38,667 bases of DNA from assembly GCA_020831885.1 (NCBI GenBank), contig JAFIFU010000032.1, forward strand, positions 1 to 38,667, written 5' to 3'. Numbering within the stretch: position 1 is the first letter of the stretch; each line of letters begins with the position of its first letter. The stretch is from Ectothiorhodospiraceae bacterium (GTDB lineage Bacteria; Pseudomonadota; Gammaproteobacteria; Nitrococcales; Aquisalimonadaceae). Below are positions 1-7,114 of the stretch, in pieces. The translations under genes were made by a program, and so were the position numbers. The notes beneath the pieces were generated by a model that had not been told where the DNA came from, did not search any database, and was given only the letters and a program-made list of their open reading frames with translations.

Positions 1-181
1 GAAGACAGGTGGTGAAGGCCGGCTTGCTGCCGTGCTCCCGGCTGGCCTTGCGCACCATCTCACCAAAGCTGCTGAACGGGAGCTCTCCCAGATCGGGCTG
101 GCGCCCTTCCTCATAGTGCGCGAGCCACGGGCGCGCGTCGTAGGGCTCGAAACCGGTCTGACCATTGTGGTTTTCGGTCAT
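1..181 (-). CDS. Acyl-CoA synthetase (AMP-forming), N-terminal part, cut by window edge
   Basis: Only the first 60 codons are inside the window; the gene continues beyond position 1. The protein begins MTENHNGQTGFEPYDARPWL and continues with RPWLAHYEEGRQPDL and FSSFGEMVRKASREHGSKPA. This is the typical opening of long-chain fatty acid CoA ligases, where the N-terminal lid helix precedes the AMP-binding core. Such enzymes activate fatty acids with ATP and CoA for beta-oxidation or lipid synthesis. A strong ribosome site (GGAGGAG) sits about 7 bases before the ATG, which fixes the start. A perfect palindrome lies about 95 bases upstream (274-290). The catalytic motifs are outside the window, so the family call rests on the N-terminus only. 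Confidence 0.7.
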   Translation of the reverse strand, partial: MTENHNGQTGFEPYDARPWLAHYEEGRQPDLGELPFSSFGEMVRKASREHGSKPAFTTCL

Positions 182-273
182 GGAAAATCTCCTCCGTGGA
201 TTCCGCGGCGAGGGCCTGGCTCATCCTCCGACAAGAATGGCGCCCCTTCTTATGCACATGCCGTTACTAACCC

Positions 274-290
274 TTCAGTGGGCCACTGAA
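274..290. promoter_or_regulatory. Palindrome upstream of acyl-CoA ligase, candidate operator
   Basis: TTCAGTGGGCCACTGAA is a perfect 8+8 inverted repeat around one central base. It lies between the divergently read acyl-CoA ligase start (181) and the 3' end of glgC (376), about 93 bases upstream of the ligase start. A TTGACT hexamer on the minus strand (297-302) is next to it, but I see no good -10 at 17 bases. The form suits a dimeric repressor of TetR or GntR type, as is common for fatty acid genes; that role is inference. Confidence 0.35.
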
Positions 291-375
291 AGCCTAGTCA
301 ATCACGCCGTGTCTAGTCTCGCACTAAACGGACGGCGGCGGAATGCCCTTGGGCCGCCCCCCCGGCACTGGCCGG

Positions 376-1656
376 TCAACGGACGTGGGTCACCTCTTGG
401 CCCAGCATCTCCGGTGTAACCAGCACCACGCCCTCAGGGGAGACATGGAAATACCGGCGATCGTGTGCGAGATCATGACCGATCACCATCCCATTGGGGA
501 TGCGGCAGCCCTCGTCCACCACGGCACGGCGGATACGCGCGCCGCGCCCGATGGTCACAGCGGGCATGATCACCGCATCCTCCACCAGCGAATGCGGCTC
601 CACCACCACTTGCGAGAACAGGAGGGAGTGCTTGACCAGCGAGCCGGCGATAATATCCCCGCCCGACACCATGGAATCCAGCGCCATCCCCGGCAGTTCG
701 CCCTCCTCGGTCTCCACGTTGATAAACTTCGCGGGCGGCAACTGGGCCTGATAGGTCCAGATCGGCCAGGATTCGTCGTATATATCAAGTTCCGGGTTCG
801 CGCCGATAAGCTCCTGGTTTGCCTGATAGAACGCGTCCACCGTGCCCACGTCGCGCCAATAGGGTTGCTGGCCGGTGTGAGGATCACGGAAGGGATAGGC
901 CACCACCCGGGCCCCGCGAATGGCGCGGGGAATGATGTCCTTGCCGAAATCCCGTTGCGACGCACTGTCTTCGGCATCCTCCCGGAGAACCCGGAAAAGA
1001 AAATCCCGGTTGAACACGTAGATGCCCATGGAGACCAGGGCCATACCCGGATCACCGGGCACAGTGGCGGGCTGTGCGGGTTTTTCATTGAACTCCAGCA
1101 CACGGCCTTCCGCATCCGCGCGCATCACACCGAAGGCGCGGGCGCGCTCCACCGGGGTCTCCACACAACCCACGGTCATGTCCGCACCGGACTCCACGTG
1201 CCGGGCGATCATCGTGCCGTAATCCATCTTGTAGACGTGATCGCCGGCCAGCACCAGGACATAGCGCGGATCATGGGCCTGTATGATGTCGATGCTCTGG
1301 TAGACCGCGTCCGCCGTACCCGCATACCACAGGGGCTGATCAAGCCGCTGCTGGGCCGGCACCAGTTCCACGAACTCGCCGAACTCGCCCCGCAGGAACC
1401 CCCAACCCCGTTGGATATGCTGGATCAGGGAGTGCGCCTTGTACTGGGTCAGCACCTGGATGCGGCGGATGCCGGAATTCATGCAATTGGACAGCGGAAA
1501 GTCGATGAGCCGGAATTTTCCACCAAAGGGAACTGCCGGCTTGGTACGCCAGTCTGTGAGGTTGGCAAGCCGCCCGCCGCGACCACCGGCCAGAATCATG
1601 GCCAGGGTATCCCGGGTAAGCCGGCTGACAAAACGCGGATTTCGCTCGAGAAACAT
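376..1656 (-). CDS. glgC: Glucose-1-phosphate adenylyltransferase (ADP-glucose pyrophosphorylase)
   Basis: The enzyme makes ADP-glucose from ATP and glucose-1-phosphate, the committed step of bacterial glycogen synthesis in the cytoplasm. The 426-aa protein has the nucleotide-binding signature GGRGGRL at residues 24-30, [20 protein letters not shown] just after it, GTADAVYQS (substrate loop), the metal site [11 protein letters not shown] and the FNEKP motif, then a C-terminal left-handed beta-helix ([20 protein letters not shown]). Length matches the family (about 420-430). The reading frame extends further upstream, but the ATG at 1656 preceded by GAGGGTG gives the normal N-terminus; the extra 49 residues would not resemble the family. 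It is read divergently from the secreted-protein gene at 1773. No other glg gene is visible nearby. Confidence 0.96.
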   Translation of the reverse strand: MFLERNPRFVSRLTRDTLAMILAGGRGGRLANLTDWRTKPAVPFGGKFRLIDFPLSNCMNSGIRRIQVLTQYKAHSLIQHIQRGWGFLRGEFGEFVELVPAQQRLDQPLWYAGTADAVYQSIDIIQAHDPRYVLVLAGDHVYKMDYGTMIARHVESGADMTVGCVETPVERARAFGVMRADAEGRVLEFNEKPAQPATVPGDPGMALVSMGIYVFNRDFLFRVLREDAEDSASQRDFGKDIIPRAIRGARVVAYPFRDPHTGQQPYWRDVGTVDAFYQANQELIGANPELDIYDESWPIWTYQAQLPPAKFINVETEEGELPGMALDSMVSGGDIIAGSLVKHSLLFSQVVVEPHSLVEDAVIMPAVTIGRGARIRRAVVDEGCRIPNGMVIGHDLAHDRRYFHVSPEGVVLVTPEMLGQEVTHVR

Positions 1657-1772
1657 CTGCACCCTCTGGGGTGATGAATTCTGAGACCGGTGCGACGCTG
1701 GGCGTGTAGGATACTGGCCAAGCCACCTGGTGCCAACATGACGGCAAACGCTGGACACCCGGATTATCCACC

Positions 1773-2447
1773 ATGAGGCAACGACTGCTTTTACTGACAG
1801 CACTGCTGCTGGCCATTCCCTGGGCCGCAGCGGATACCGTGATCGAAAGCCGGCAACGGGACGGCGCCCTGACGGAAACAGCCATCTCCGGAGACTGGAT
1901 CCGGATGGCCGGACGCGGATCCGGTTACCTGTTGCTCAACGCCGCCAGCGGTGAGTTCCTGGCGGTCTTTCCGGCCGCCCGGGAAGTGTTGGATCTGGCT
2001 TATGATCTTCCACCCCTGGGGGTGCTGGAGCAAGCGCCGGAACAGCGCCACGCCCTGCGTCTGTACCGGGTGGGTGAAGGCCCGGTTATCGCCGGCCACC
2101 CCACCGAACACTACCGGTTGTCCGCCAACGGCATGATTTGCGCGGAGTACTGGCTGTCGACGAAAGCACTGGAACTGCCGGAAATCGCCAACTACCTGAA
2201 CGGCTATCGCAGCTTCCACCGCCGCCAGCGGGCCGCGTTACAACTCCAGGGGCTCACCTACTCCGCCTGCGAGGATGCGGAGCACTACGCGTCCGGCCAG
2301 TTCCGTACACTGGGGCTCCCGATGCGCATCCGGAATGCGGACGGGGAGACATTGCATGAGGTGAGCGGCATATACACCGGGTTGCGCCTGCCGGCGGGCT
2401 ATTTCGACGTACCCGACGGCTACCGCCGGGTCAGCCCCAACCAATGA
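1773..2447 (+). CDS. Secreted protein of unknown function
   Basis: A 224-aa protein with a clear Sec signal peptide: MRQRLLLLTALLLAIPWAAA followed by a probable cleavage at AAA|D. The mature part is rich in beta-strand-like segments (YLLLNAASGEFLAVFP, LRLYRVGEGPVIAGHPTEHYRL) and has two cysteines (in MICAEYW and YSACEDAE) that could form a periplasmic disulfide. The pattern 'modified residue readout of a bound salt or lipid' seen in DUF4412-type periplasmic proteins is vaguely similar (SGDWIRM..., IAGHPTEHYRL..., CAEYWLSTKAL), but I do not recognise the family with certainty. It is read divergently from glgC, and its last 28 bases overlap the convergent glycosyltransferase gene. Confidence 0.7.
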   Translation: MRQRLLLLTALLLAIPWAAADTVIESRQRDGALTETAISGDWIRMAGRGSGYLLLNAASGEFLAVFPAAREVLDLAYDLPPLGVLEQAPEQRHALRLYRVGEGPVIAGHPTEHYRLSANGMICAEYWLSTKALELPEIANYLNGYRSFHRRQRAALQLQGLTYSACEDAEHYASGQFRTLGLPMRIRNADGETLHEVSGIYTGLRLPAGYFDVPDGYRRVSPNQ

Positions 2448-3046
2448 CCCGTCGCCTGGCGCTTGCACAGGCGGCGGTAGTCCGCCGGCGTATCCACGTC
2501 CCAGCCCCCGGGCAGCTCCAGCACGGACCCGGTCAGACGACGCAGCCGCTGGCGCGTCACGCCCATGACCCGCGCGGTTCCCCAGGGCATCGCCCGGAAC
2601 AACTCCGGCCGGGGCCGTCGGATGCCCAGAAACACGTAGCCACCGTCGGCAGCCGGACCGATCACCACCTCTGCCCCGTTCTCCAACCCATCCACCGCGG
2701 CGCGCAGCAGACCCGGCTCCACCCCGGCGCAGTCCGCGCCGATGACCAGCGCCCAGGGATGCACCCGAAGCGCCGAGTTCAGGGCATGTCCCATGCGGTG
2801 GCCCAGATTCCCCGGCGCCTGCACGTGAAGCGTCATCCCCGCCCGATGGGCCAATTGCCAAAGCCATGGGTGACGCCGATCCGGGGCGCACCAGAGCTGC
2901 AGCGAGCCATCCCAGGCCGCCCGGACCTGAAGACCGGTCTGTAAAGCCAGCGCCCGGTAACGCGCCGCCGCCCCCCGGTACCCGAAAGCCGAGGCCAGGC
3001 GGGTTTTCACGCGGCCCGGTACGGGTGCCTTGGCAAACAGCAGCAC
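2420..3046 (-). CDS. DUF2064 / TIGR04282-type glycosyltransferase-like protein
   Basis: The protein (208 aa from the GTG at 3046) starts VLLFAKAPVPGRVKTRLA, the hallmark opening of the DUF2064 nucleotide-diphospho-sugar transferase-like family, often paired with a GT2 enzyme and called 'arsenosugar biosynthesis' glycosyltransferase. Further family motifs are VIGADCAGVEPGLLRAA and VVIGPAADGGYVFLGI, with WDVDTPADYRRL near the end. Start choice: GTG 3046 has AAGGGG just upstream and yields the usual family N-terminus. An in-frame ATG at 3079 lies inside the palindromic repeat 3054-3173 and would add MGIDQCFLKGC, encoded by repeat DNA. The GT2 gene at 3195-3863 is upstream on the same strand, so both are probably one transcript. 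Convergent overlap of 28 bases with the gene ending at 2447. The sugar acceptor is not known from sequence. Confidence 0.85.
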   Translation of the reverse strand: MLLFAKAPVPGRVKTRLASAFGYRGAAARYRALALQTGLQVRAAWDGSLQLWCAPDRRHPWLWQLAHRAGMTLHVQAPGNLGHRMGHALNSALRVHPWALVIGADCAGVEPGLLRAAVDGLENGAEVVIGPAADGGYVFLGIRRPRPELFRAMPWGTARVMGVTRQRLRRLTGSVLELPGGWDVDTPADYRRLCKRQATGHWLGLTRR

Positions 3047-3053
3047 GCACCCC

Positions 3054-3173
3054 TTAAGGAAACACTGATCTATTCCCATGGTGCTCTGGCTTTCCAGCGT
3101 GTTCGGGGGCAAGGCGCGGCTCGCAGGCAATGTCTCCGCAGAGCATCATGGGAATAGATCAGTGTTTTCTTAA
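3054..3173. repeat. Palindromic dispersed repeat (REP/REPIN-like), copy 1, complete
   Basis: A 120-base element whose two ends are near-perfect inverted copies: left TTAAGGAAACACTGATCTAT, right end read on the other strand TTAAGAAAACACTGATCTAT; both continue with TCCCATG(G/A)TGCTCTG. The interior (CTGGCTTTCCAGCG, AAGGCGCGGCTCGCAGGCAA) is shared with copy 4. It lies between two same-strand glycosyltransferase genes and reaches into the N-terminal region of the downstream one. Related copies are at 25365, 34203, 34551 and 38631. Confidence 0.9.
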
Positions 3174-3194
3174 CGTCATCTGTCATGATCACGG

Positions 3195-3863
3195 TCACCT
3201 GTAGCGCCGGGCCAGCACCGCGGGATCGGCTCCCAGGAAATAGGCCAACCGCAGGCGCCACATCAGGAACACCGTGCGCAACACACCCCGCTGCTCCCAA
3301 CGCCGTCCGGAGGTGGCCACCTTGGCTGCCAGGCATCCACCGGGGAACCGCCGACGCAGCCGGCTGGTGATGGCGACATCCTCCATCAGCGGGACTGCCG
3401 GGAATCCGCCCACGCCATCCCAGGCCACGCGACGGAGGAACAGCCCCTGATCCCCGGTGGCAATGCGGGTGAGACAAGAGCGCCGGTTCATGAACCAGGC
3501 AATGACCGGCAGCAGCGGCGAGCGCCCCGCGATCCGCACCCGGAACCAGCCCCAGTCCGCCCCCGCATCCAGCGCACGCTGAATGGCACCATCGGCGTCC
3601 TCCGGAACCAGTGTATCCGCGTGCACGAACCAGAGCACATCGCCGCGCGCGACAGAGGCACCCAGATTCATCTGCGCGGCACGCCCCCGCTCACCCCGCA
3701 GTATCCGGTCCACGAACGGGCGCGCACGGGCGATGGTGTCATCCTGGCTGCCGCCGTCCACAAGCAGCACCTCATGGCCCCGCATACGCGGACCCTGCAG
3801 GCGCTTCAGCGTGGTCACGATGCTGTCCGCCTCGTTGAGTGCAGGAATGATGACCGAAATCAT
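3195..3863 (-). CDS. GT2-family glycosyltransferase (TIGR04283-type)
   Basis: A 222-aa cytoplasmic or membrane-associated glycosyltransferase. It begins MISVIIPALNEADSIVTTL, the classic GT-A nucleotide-sugar fold start, followed by VLLVDGGSQDDT (uracil/ribose binding), GERGRAAQMNLGA and LWFVHADTLVP, where HAD takes the place of the metal-binding DxD. ATGDQGLFLRR and FPAVPLMEDVAITSRLRR are characteristic of the TIGR04283 group that pairs with DUF2064 proteins, exactly as found here. It is the first gene of a probable two-gene transcript with 2420-3046. Its start codon is 55 bases from the tRNA-Ala gene read the other way. The product sugar is unknown; the 'arsenosugar' label is a family name and no arsenic gene is present here. 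Confidence 0.88.
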   Translation of the reverse strand: MISVIIPALNEADSIVTTLKRLQGPRMRGHEVLLVDGGSQDDTIARARPFVDRILRGERGRAAQMNLGASVARGDVLWFVHADTLVPEDADGAIQRALDAGADWGWFRVRIAGRSPLLPVIAWFMNRRSCLTRIATGDQGLFLRRVAWDGVGGFPAVPLMEDVAITSRLRRRFPGGCLAAKVATSGRRWEQRGVLRTVFLMWRLRLAYFLGADPAVLARRYR

Positions 3864-3876
3864 GGTGGCCCGATTA

Positions 3877-3905
3877 TTGGTGAACGCGGTAAAGGATGAT
3901 ACTTT
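3877..3905 (+). promoter_or_regulatory. Sigma-70-type promoter of tRNA-Ala
   Basis: TTGGTG (3877-3882) and TACTTT (3900-3905) are separated by 17 bases, placing transcription start near 3912, seven bases before the tRNA. It lies in the gap to the divergent GT2 gene. Confidence 0.6.
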
Positions 3906-3918
3906 ATGTGCCCAGCGT

Positions 3919-3994
3919 GGGGCCGTAGCTCAGTTGGGAGAGCGCAGCAATCGCACTGCTGAGGTCGGGGGTTCGATTCCCCCCGGCTCCACCA
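3919..3994 (+). tRNA. tRNA-Ala (anticodon CGC)
   Basis: A full 76-base cloverleaf. The acceptor stem GGGGCCG pairs with CGGCTCC and contains the G3:U70 pair that marks alanine tRNAs; the discriminator is A and CCA is encoded (3992-3994). The anticodon arm is CAGCA-ATCGCAC-TGCTG, giving anticodon CGC (reads GCG). The T arm is GGGGG-TTCGATT-CCCCC. It is the last feature before the regulator of the phage-tail-like locus; no copy of its 3' end is seen on the far side of that locus. Confidence 0.98.
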
Positions 3995-4354
3995 AATCCT
4001 ACCGAAAATCAGAAATCTGCCCGCACCTTGTCGCATCTCGGGAAAGAAGCCATCTTCAACCCCAGCAGCGGCGAGCGCTTCCGGGGTTACACGGGGGATC
4101 CGGTCGGTTCCCACCATGCCACGGCGCCGTTCGTGAGATTCCGGGACGGAACATCCCCCCATCGTTTCATCCGCCGGTCCGGCGGCGGTCACCGCCCGAC
4201 AACCCGGCAGCGACCGTCTATACTTGTTGCCCGTATCGCCGGGACCGGCGCTGACGGGTAAGGCAGCCCCTTCAAGCGGTACCGGAAGCTGCCTCCACGA
4301 GACGTCTGCGCGGTTTGCAAACGCCGAACGGTGTTTCACAGGTAGGGGGCTTCC
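3995..4354. other. Non-coding stretch between tRNA-Ala and the regulator gene
   Basis: No convincing gene here: the open frames are GC-driven and lack family resemblance. It holds a possible promoter for the regulator (CCGACA at 4196-4201, 17 bases, TATACT at 4219-4224), which would give a leader of about 120 bases. The leader contains a small perfect palindrome GTTTGCAAAC about 45 bases before the regulator start. Confidence 0.5.
4196..4224 (+). promoter_or_regulatory. Possible sigma-70 promoter of the regulator gene
   Basis: CCGACA, spacer of 17, TATACT. The -10 is good, the -35 fair. It is the best match upstream of the enhancer-binding protein gene starting at 4355. Confidence 0.35.
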
Positions 4355-5671
4355 ATGGCTGAGGGACTGGCACTCCTACTTGCTCACCTCTCCACCAGGT
4401 TCCGGTGCCTGGACTCCATCGCCGAGACCGGCGTGGATGTCGTGCGCTCTGAACAACTGGACACACTGCTCGGCTTCGTCTCGCACCAACCGAATTGGCT
4501 GTTCGTGGAGACCGTATCCCCCAGCGAGCCGCGCACCCTCCAGGCGATAGAACGACTCCGGCATACCTTCCCCACGGTTCCCCTCTACCTCATCTCGGCC
4601 CGGCCCGGCCCGACCCGAACAGACACAACCATCCTCCTCTGGCCAAAGGACCGGGAGCGGCTCGAAAGCCTGTTGGGCCAAACGCGAGATACAACGCCAT
4701 GTACCCCTACCGAGGCCCACGCGCTCATCGGGCGCAGCAAGGCGATGCAAACGATAAGACAGCACCTCCAGCGCGCCGCGGAAGTGGATAGCCCGGTCTT
4801 GCTCAGCGGCGAGACGGGCACCGGCAAGGAGGTGGCCGCGCAAACCGTTCACCGTTTCAGCCGGCGCGCCCACCACCCCTGGGTTTCGGTCAACTGCGCC
4901 GCCATCCCGGAAAGCCTGCTGGAATCGGAGATGTTCGGCCATGCCCGCGGCGCGTTCACCGGCGCCCACAAGGAGCGCTTTGGCAAATTGCGTACGGCGC
5001 ATAAGGGCACCCTGTTCCTGGACGAAATCGGTGAACTGGGCCTTCGCGACCAAGCCAAGCTGCTGCGTGCTCTCGAAACCCGAACCGTCTCACCACTGGG
5101 ATCGGACCGTACAGAGAATGTGGATGTCCGTTTGATCGCCGCCACCAACCAACCGCTTGAGCAACTCATTGCCGATCGGCAGTTTCGGCAGGATCTTTTT
5201 TATCGGCTGAACGTCGTCCGCATTCACGTACCGCCCCTGCGAAAGCGAAAGGAAGACATTCAGGATCTCTGCGCCCATTTCGTCGCCGAGTTCAACCGGG
5301 CCTTCGCCTGCCAGGTGGCAGCCCTGGACCGTGGCGCCATGGATTGCCTGGTTGCCTACCACTGGCCCGGCAACGTGCGCGAACTCCGGAACGCCATCGA
5401 AGTGGCCTTTATCAACCGGGACGGATCCATTCTTTACCTTGACGATCTCCCCGAGCATATCCGTGCTACCGCGGAAGGCCAGGACACGGAACGCGACCAA
5501 CTGCTCAAGGCGCTCATCAGTACCCGCTGGAACAGAACCGACACCGCCCGTCTGCTGGGCTGCTCACGCATGACCGTTTACCGCAAGATCCGCAAATACG
5601 GGCTTGACGAAACGGCCGGGATGACCAAGGCACAGACCCCTGACAACGCCGGGATCCACTCGGCGTTGTAG
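4355..5671 (+). CDS. Sigma-54-dependent transcriptional activator (enhancer-binding protein)
   Basis: A 438-aa bacterial enhancer-binding protein. Residues 1-120 form a receiver-sized N-terminal domain without the usual phospho-acceptor pattern. The AAA+ core runs from about 124 to 350: Walker A GETGTGKE (152-159), the sigma-54 contact loop GAFTGA (199-204), Walker B FLDEIGEL (221-228), FYRLNVVRIHVPPLRKRKED, and sensor II WPGNVREL (337-344). A Fis-type helix-turn-helix lies at about 394-415 (TDTARLLGCSRMTVYRKIRKY). All residues needed to hydrolyse ATP and open a sigma-54 promoter are there. It is directly upstream of, and on the same strand as, the tail-like gene run, which begins with a strong -24/-12 promoter and a 20-bp palindrome, so it very probably switches that operon (inference). 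GGGGG precedes the ATG. Confidence 0.95.
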   Translation: MAEGLALLLAHLSTRFRCLDSIAETGVDVVRSEQLDTLLGFVSHQPNWLFVETVSPSEPRTLQAIERLRHTFPTVPLYLISARPGPTRTDTTILLWPKDRERLESLLGQTRDTTPCTPTEAHALIGRSKAMQTIRQHLQRAAEVDSPVLLSGETGTGKEVAAQTVHRFSRRAHHPWVSVNCAAIPESLLESEMFGHARGAFTGAHKERFGKLRTAHKGTLFLDEIGELGLRDQAKLLRALETRTVSPLGSDRTENVDVRLIAATNQPLEQLIADRQFRQDLFYRLNVVRIHVPPLRKRKEDIQDLCAHFVAEFNRAFACQVAALDRGAMDCLVAYHWPGNVRELRNAIEVAFINRDGSILYLDDLPEHIRATAEGQDTERDQLLKALISTRWNRTDTARLLGCSRMTVYRKIRKYGLDETAGMTKAQTPDNAGIHSAL

Positions 5672-5782
5672 AGCGCGGACAAAGCCCGCCGCGGGTTCCT
5701 TCATGCGCTCCGGATGGCCTCCACGAACCGCTGAATGCCACCGCTGTCGCTCCGGTATCACCTTCAGTGCTTCCCTGGCATT

Positions 5783-5808
5783 GCGACACCGGTCGCGGGA
5801 ATTCCCGC
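5783..5808. other. Overlapping palindromes after the regulator gene
   Basis: GCGAC-ACCG-GTCGC (5783-5796) overlaps GCGGGAATTCCCGC (5795-5808, a perfect 14-bp palindrome). They are 110-140 bases after the regulator stop and 150-180 bases before the -24/-12 promoter. No T-run follows, so a terminator is not supported; additional protein binding sites are possible. Confidence 0.35.
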
Positions 5809-5858
5809 ACCCGTCAAGAACAACCCCGGTGCAACAGCCCCAGTACATTGTTACAAAC

Positions 5859-5878
5859 TGTCACGCCACAGCGTGACA
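5859..5878. promoter_or_regulatory. Upstream activator site, perfect palindrome
   Basis: TGTCACGCCACAGCGTGACA: two 8-base arms (TGTCACGC / GCGTGACA) around CACA. It lies about 85-105 bases upstream of the -24 GG, the usual place for an enhancer-binding protein dimer site. The regulator encoded next door ends with a Fis-type HTH that would read such a dyad. An AT-rich, A-tract-containing segment (5901-5930) lies between site and promoter and could ease DNA looping, with or without IHF. Confidence 0.75.
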
Positions 5879-5960
5879 CCCCCGTCATACGAGCCTGCTG
5901 ACAAAAAACAAAAACCCTTAATTAACAAATGCCTGGGAAACAGCACCCCTCCCAGCCCGT

Positions 5961-5977
5961 TTGGCATGTCGCTTGCT
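5961..5977 (+). promoter_or_regulatory. Sigma-54 (RpoN) promoter of the tail-like operon
   Basis: TTGGCATGTCGCTTGCT has GG (5963-5964) and GC (5975-5976) separated by exactly 10 bases, and matches the consensus TGGCAC-N5-TTGCW at nearly all positions. Transcription would start near 5988, about 140 bases before the first structural gene. A dyad for the activator lies upstream and the activator gene is adjacent. Confidence 0.88.
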
Positions 5978-6028
5978 TCCATAGCGTTGCGCCACGCATC
6001 GCAGAAGACGGAATCACGGGGGGCACCA

Positions 6029-6118
6029 ATGCAAAACCGTTGTTATCCCATCACCTGTCGGCACGGATCATGTCAGCGTGTACCGACCTCCCCCCGCCGC
6101 CATTCCGGCGCCACCTAA
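6029..6118 (+). CDS. Possible 29-aa leader ORF in the operon's 5' leader
   Basis: ATG at 6029 preceded by GGGGGG at a good distance; the frame ends with TAA at 6116-6118, whose bases run into the ribosome site (AAGGGAG) of the next gene, 12 bases before its GTG. The peptide starts MQNRCYPITCRHGSCQRVPT; it has three cysteines and is strongly basic. It lies between the predicted sigma-54 start point and the first structural gene, so it would be the first frame translated on the operon mRNA and could be translationally coupled to the next gene. It may equally be a chance frame in GC-rich DNA. Confidence 0.3.
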   Translation: MQNRCYPITCRHGSCQRVPTSPRRHSGAT

Positions 6119-6130
6119 GGGAGACATCCG

Positions 6131-7075
6131 GTGCACTTCCGCGATCGCATCACCGTTCGATTGGCTGATCCGGCGACGCGCAGCGCGTTGTTCGACGAGA
6201 TGTCCCTCAACCAGATTCTTGACGCGGGTTACGACACCTCGACAACCCCGGTGAACGCCCCATTCAATGCGGTTTTCGACGAATTCCTTCTTGGCTACGC
6301 CGAGGTGGGCAATGCGAGGGGCGAAGGGCGGTTATATGGCGTGAGCGGCGAACTGGGCCGAATCGCTCTGACCATCACGGATTGGCATCCGGACCCGGGG
6401 CTACGCGCCGATGCGTTATGGCGCGGCGCGGTGGTCGCACGCAGCGCCCCGGAAGAGGACCTTATCGAATCCCTGGACCTCAAATGGGCTGACCTCGCCG
6501 GTATTGATGCCGCCGTCGCCGCTGCCCACGGCGGCGCCCTGCCGGCCGACGCGGGAGCCCTGGAAGCCGCGCGTCGCGACCAACTGGTGCAACTGATACA
6601 AGCGGAATTGCAGTCGCCGGAAGCGCTCACGGACGCCCGGGTCTCCCGGCTACTTGGCGATATGGGCGTTGCCAGCGCCAGCGAACTGGTAACCGCCGGT
6701 ACCGCCCGCCCCGCCACGCTGGGAGTCACATTCTCGGCACCCGCAGGCCTTCCGCCGAGCCCGCAACGCTACCCCATCACGGCCGCGCTGCTCATCCGCG
6801 ACCAAGGCTTCGGCCTCACCGAACTGCTCGAGCAATCGAAATTGCTGCGCAGTCGCCTGGAGGCGAGTGGCGTCGATGGGCCGCGACCCCAGAAGCTTCC
6901 GATTCGTCAGCGCCTGTTAGTGGTCTGGCTGGTACCGATCACGGTCTTTGACGACGACGACTGGCCGGGCGCCAGCGCCGGCATGGGCCAGGCCGCGCGA
7001 CGTACCGCAAGGCGCCAACGGGCCGGGCAATGGCTGGCCCGGGAGGGCATAGGACTCGCAGTCGTATCCGACTAA
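6131..7075 (+). CDS. First structural gene of the tail-like operon, unknown function
   Basis: A 314-aa protein starting at GTG 6131 with AAGGGAG eight bases upstream. I do not recognise the family. The N-terminus (HFRDRITVRLADPATRSALFDE) and the ASELVTAGTA region look globular; residues 140-185 are alanine-rich and helical; the C-terminal third contains RLLVVWLVPITVFDDDDWPG and an Arg-rich helix. No signal peptide or membrane span. In several contractile injection loci the gene before the sheath encodes the tail-terminator or cap (Afp16/Pvc16, DUF4255); position suggests this, sequence does not prove it. Alternatives are a baseplate or assembly factor. It is 39 bases upstream of the sheath gene. 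Confidence 0.75.
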   Translation: MHFRDRITVRLADPATRSALFDEMSLNQILDAGYDTSTTPVNAPFNAVFDEFLLGYAEVGNARGEGRLYGVSGELGRIALTITDWHPDPGLRADALWRGAVVARSAPEEDLIESLDLKWADLAGIDAAVAAAHGGALPADAGALEAARRDQLVQLIQAELQSPEALTDARVSRLLGDMGVASASELVTAGTARPATLGVTFSAPAGLPPSPQRYPITAALLIRDQGFGLTELLEQSKLLRSRLEASGVDGPRPQKLPIRQRLLVVWLVPITVFDDDDWPGASAGMGQAARRTARRQRAGQWLAREGIGLAVVSD

Positions 7076-7083
7076 TCGCGGAT

Positions 7084-7101
7084 TTCAACGGGTTGAACCC
7101 G
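7084..7101. other. Overlapping inverted repeats just before the sheath ribosome site
   Basis: TTCAAC-GG-GTTGAA (7084-7097) overlaps CGGGTT-G-AACCCG (7089-7101). The two pairings exclude each other. They end exactly where the sheath gene's GAAGGAG begins, in the only sizeable gap between the first genes. They could affect mRNA processing or sheath translation; the very short loops make RNA hairpins weak. Confidence 0.3.
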
Positions 7102-7114
7102 AAGGAGAACAAGC

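Noticed and set aside
343-1674. 443-aa open frame on the plus strand over glgC
   Set aside because: Antisense shadow: His/Arg/Gly-rich, no family, while the other strand encodes an unmistakable GlgC.
3919-3994. tRNA-Ala as phage attachment site
   Set aside because: No direct repeat of its 3' end seen beyond the locus and no integrase gene.
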